Shown: piece after piece, positions 62,798 to 64,000 of the stretch
How positions within the stretch are numbered: position 1 is the first letter of the stretch
How the letters are laid out: the number at the start of each line of letters is the position of its first letter
Assembly (NCBI GenBank): GCA_965221855.1
Contig: CBDCSV010000008.1
Span: 124,001 to 188,000, forward strand
Direction of reading: 5' to 3'
DNA length: 64,000 nt
Origin: JAJDXO01 sp965221855
GTDB lineage: Bacteria; Pseudomonadota; Alphaproteobacteria; Rhodospirillales; UBA2165
The notes under the pieces: generated by a model
Seen by the model: only the letters and a program-made list of their open reading frames with translations
Told to the model about the DNA's origin: nothing
Database searches by the model: none
Translations under genes and position numbers: made by a program

Positions 62798-63652
62798 ATG
62801 AACCGTTCGGACGTCCGGCCGCCGGACTGGATCATCGAGGCGTGCCGGCTGATCGACGAAGCCGAAGAAGGCGTGCCGACGCTGGCCGACCTGTCCCAAG
62901 CGGTCGGCGTCAGCCCCTATCACCTGCAGCGAAAATTCAAGCATGTGCTGGGATTGTCGCCCCGTGAGTACGCCGCCCAACGCCGGCTCGACCGGTTCAA
63001 GGCGGAAGTCCGGAGCGGGGAGAGCGTGTCGTCGGCCATGTACGGCGCCGGATTTGGCTCTTCCAGCCGGCTCTATGAGCGGGCCGGCGAGACGCTGGGG
63101 ATGACGCCTGCGAGTTACGGCAAGGGGGGCGCCGGCGCCAGGATCGGTTTTGCGATCGCCGACAGCTTTCTCGGCCGGCTCCTGGTGGCGTCCACCGACC
63201 GGGGAATTTGCCGGATCAGCATCGGTGACGATGACGAGGAATTGGTCGAAGACCTGCGCGGGGAATACCCGGCGGCGGAAATCGGGGCGGACGTCTCGGG
63301 ACTGGTGGATAACCTGGAGGCGGTGCTGTCCATCCTCAGCGGCGCGTCCGAGACCGCCCAGGCATTGCCCTTCGATCTGCGGGCGACGGCGTTTCAGTGG
63401 AAGGTTTGGGACTGCCTTCGGCGAATTCCGCGGGGAGCCACCATGACATATGCGGAAATCGCCGCCGCGATCGGCTCGCCGAAATCGGCCCGCGCCGTTG
63501 GCCGGGCCTGCGCGACCAACCCGGTGGCGGTGGCAATTCCCTGTCATCGGGCGGTCGGCAGCGACGGGAAGCTCCACGGGTATCGTTGGGGGCTGGACCG
63601 GAAACGGAAATTGCTGGATGACGAAACCGGGTCTATAGGGACGGGTCGTTAA
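62798..63652 (+). CDS. ada: Ada-type methylated-DNA protein-cysteine methyltransferase with AraC domain
   Basis: 284 aa from MNRSDVRPPDWIIEA (62798), which has GGAGG upstream; an in-frame ATG at 62762 would add 12 residues. The N-terminal AraC-type double HTH includes GVSPYHLQRKFKHVLGLSPREY. The C-terminal methyltransferase has the acceptor Cys in AIPCHRAVG (about residue 249) and the RAVGRACATNPV helix. The usual N-terminal phosphotriester-repair domain with its four cysteines is missing, so control by methyl phosphotriesters would be lost. It is convergent with mmcB, overlapping by 20 bp. Confidence 0.88.
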   Translation: MNRSDVRPPDWIIEACRLIDEAEEGVPTLADLSQAVGVSPYHLQRKFKHVLGLSPREYAAQRRLDRFKAEVRSGESVSSAMYGAGFGSSSRLYERAGETLGMTPASYGKGGAGARIGFAIADSFLGRLLVASTDRGICRISIGDDDEELVEDLRGEYPAAEIGADVSGLVDNLEAVLSILSGASETAQALPFDLRATAFQWKVWDCLRRIPRGATMTYAEIAAAIGSPKSARAVGRACATNPVAVAIPCHRAVGSDGKLHGYRWGLDRKRKLLDDETGSIGTGR

Positions 63653-64000
63653 TTCGGTGCAGCCGGTCGGCGGCGGTTTTGGCGAACCGGAGAATCTGGT
63701 TTCGGCGCCGGGCCGCATTCATCTTCAATAGCGGCGCTTCCCTCAGAATGGCCGCGTCGTACGGATCGGCGATCAGGATGCCGCATTCCCCGGGAATGAG
63801 TTCGACCGGAAAGCCGTCGGCGACGGCGAAGTAGAAGCGGTCGCAAAAGGGGATGTATTCCGGCCATTTCCGGTCCGCCTGGAAGTCGCGAACCGAGGAC
63901 TTCACCTCGGCGATGACGAACCGGCCGGCCTTATTCAATCCCGCGACGTCCACACGCCGGCGGCTGGAGAGCTTGAACTCGGTCAGCGGACTGTATCGGC
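63633..64000 (-). CDS. mmcB: MmcB family DNA repair protein, partial (5' end outside window)
   Basis: The frame runs from the right edge to a stop at 63633; at least 122 residues are visible (RYSPLTEFKLSSRRRVDVAGLNK...). It has a PD-(D/E)xK-nuclease-like pattern: RVDVAGLNKAG, IAEVKSSVRDFQADRKWPEY and DRFYFAVA. In Caulobacter MmcB acts in mitomycin C and UV damage repair. The start codon is beyond the window. Confidence 0.85.
   Translation of the reverse strand, partial: RYSPLTEFKLSSRRRVDVAGLNKAGRFVIAEVKSSVRDFQADRKWPEYIPFCDRFYFAVADGFPVELIPGECGILIADPYDAAILREAPLLKMNAARRRNQILRFAKTAADRLHRINDPSL

Overview
The window is a GC-rich chromosomal segment of an alphaproteobacterium, probably of Rhodospirillales type. 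The evidence is gene order: yfgM-bamB-der; purF-cvpA-radA; mlaFE-alr-dnaB; rpsF-rpsR-DUF2232-rplI; and an MmcB homologue. A small cereblon-like (CULT) protein also resembles the one known from Magnetospirillum. No phage, CRISPR array or tRNA was seen. The RNA component of RNase P lies at about 44.8-45.2 kb.

Layout. 0-0.8 kb: the 5' part of a TIM-barrel-like gene leaving the left edge. 1.07-2.35 kb: IS256-family copy 1. 2.5-8.4 kb: a form-II CO-dehydrogenase-like operon (coxS, coxL, coxM, MoxR ATPase, VWA/CoxE protein). 8.4-25 kb: a long minus-strand housekeeping block (CULT protein, der, bamB, YfgM-like, SDR, purF, cvpA, radA, mlaF, mlaE, alr, dnaB, cfa, rplI, DUF2232, rpsR, rpsF). 25-27 kb: a flavin monooxygenase divergent from a MarR regulator, with two 18-bp palindromes between them. 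27-35.3 kb: a six-gene minus-strand operon for ureide/carbamoyl metabolism. It encodes a biuret-hydrolase-like cysteine hydrolase, a permease, DUF2877, FdrA, DUF1116 and carbamate kinase, the last four matching the E. coli allH/allF/allG/allK set. Its permease is cut by IS256 copy 2.

35.3-38.2 kb: an insertion hot spot with hairpin repeats, an IS5-type element and an IS630-type element. 38.2-50 kb: mixed metabolic genes (MBL-fold lipoprotein, aldolase/SDR fusion, LsrF, dCTP deaminase, dienelactone hydrolase), rnpB, DUF2332, an AmpD-like amidase, a DjlA-like co-chaperone, DUF3574, a second IS630-type element and a nucleoside deoxyribosyltransferase-like gene. 50-60 kb: DUF3750, a fused 5-oxoprolinase, an MFS exporter, a giant AsmA protein and a ribbon-helix-helix protein. 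60.1-61.4 kb: IS256 copy 3. 61.4-64 kb: YcgN, a YgjP-type metalloprotease, an Ada-type methyltransferase and MmcB (cut by the right edge).

The three IS256 copies are 1280 bp each, nearly identical, in the same orientation and each bounded by its own target duplication. They look like recent independent insertions. The observations I consider most worth following are the CULT-domain protein with its aromatic cage nearly intact, and the oxamate-carbamoyltransferase-like operon linked to a biuret-hydrolase-like enzyme, whose transporter is interrupted by an insertion whose exact removal would restore the reading frame.
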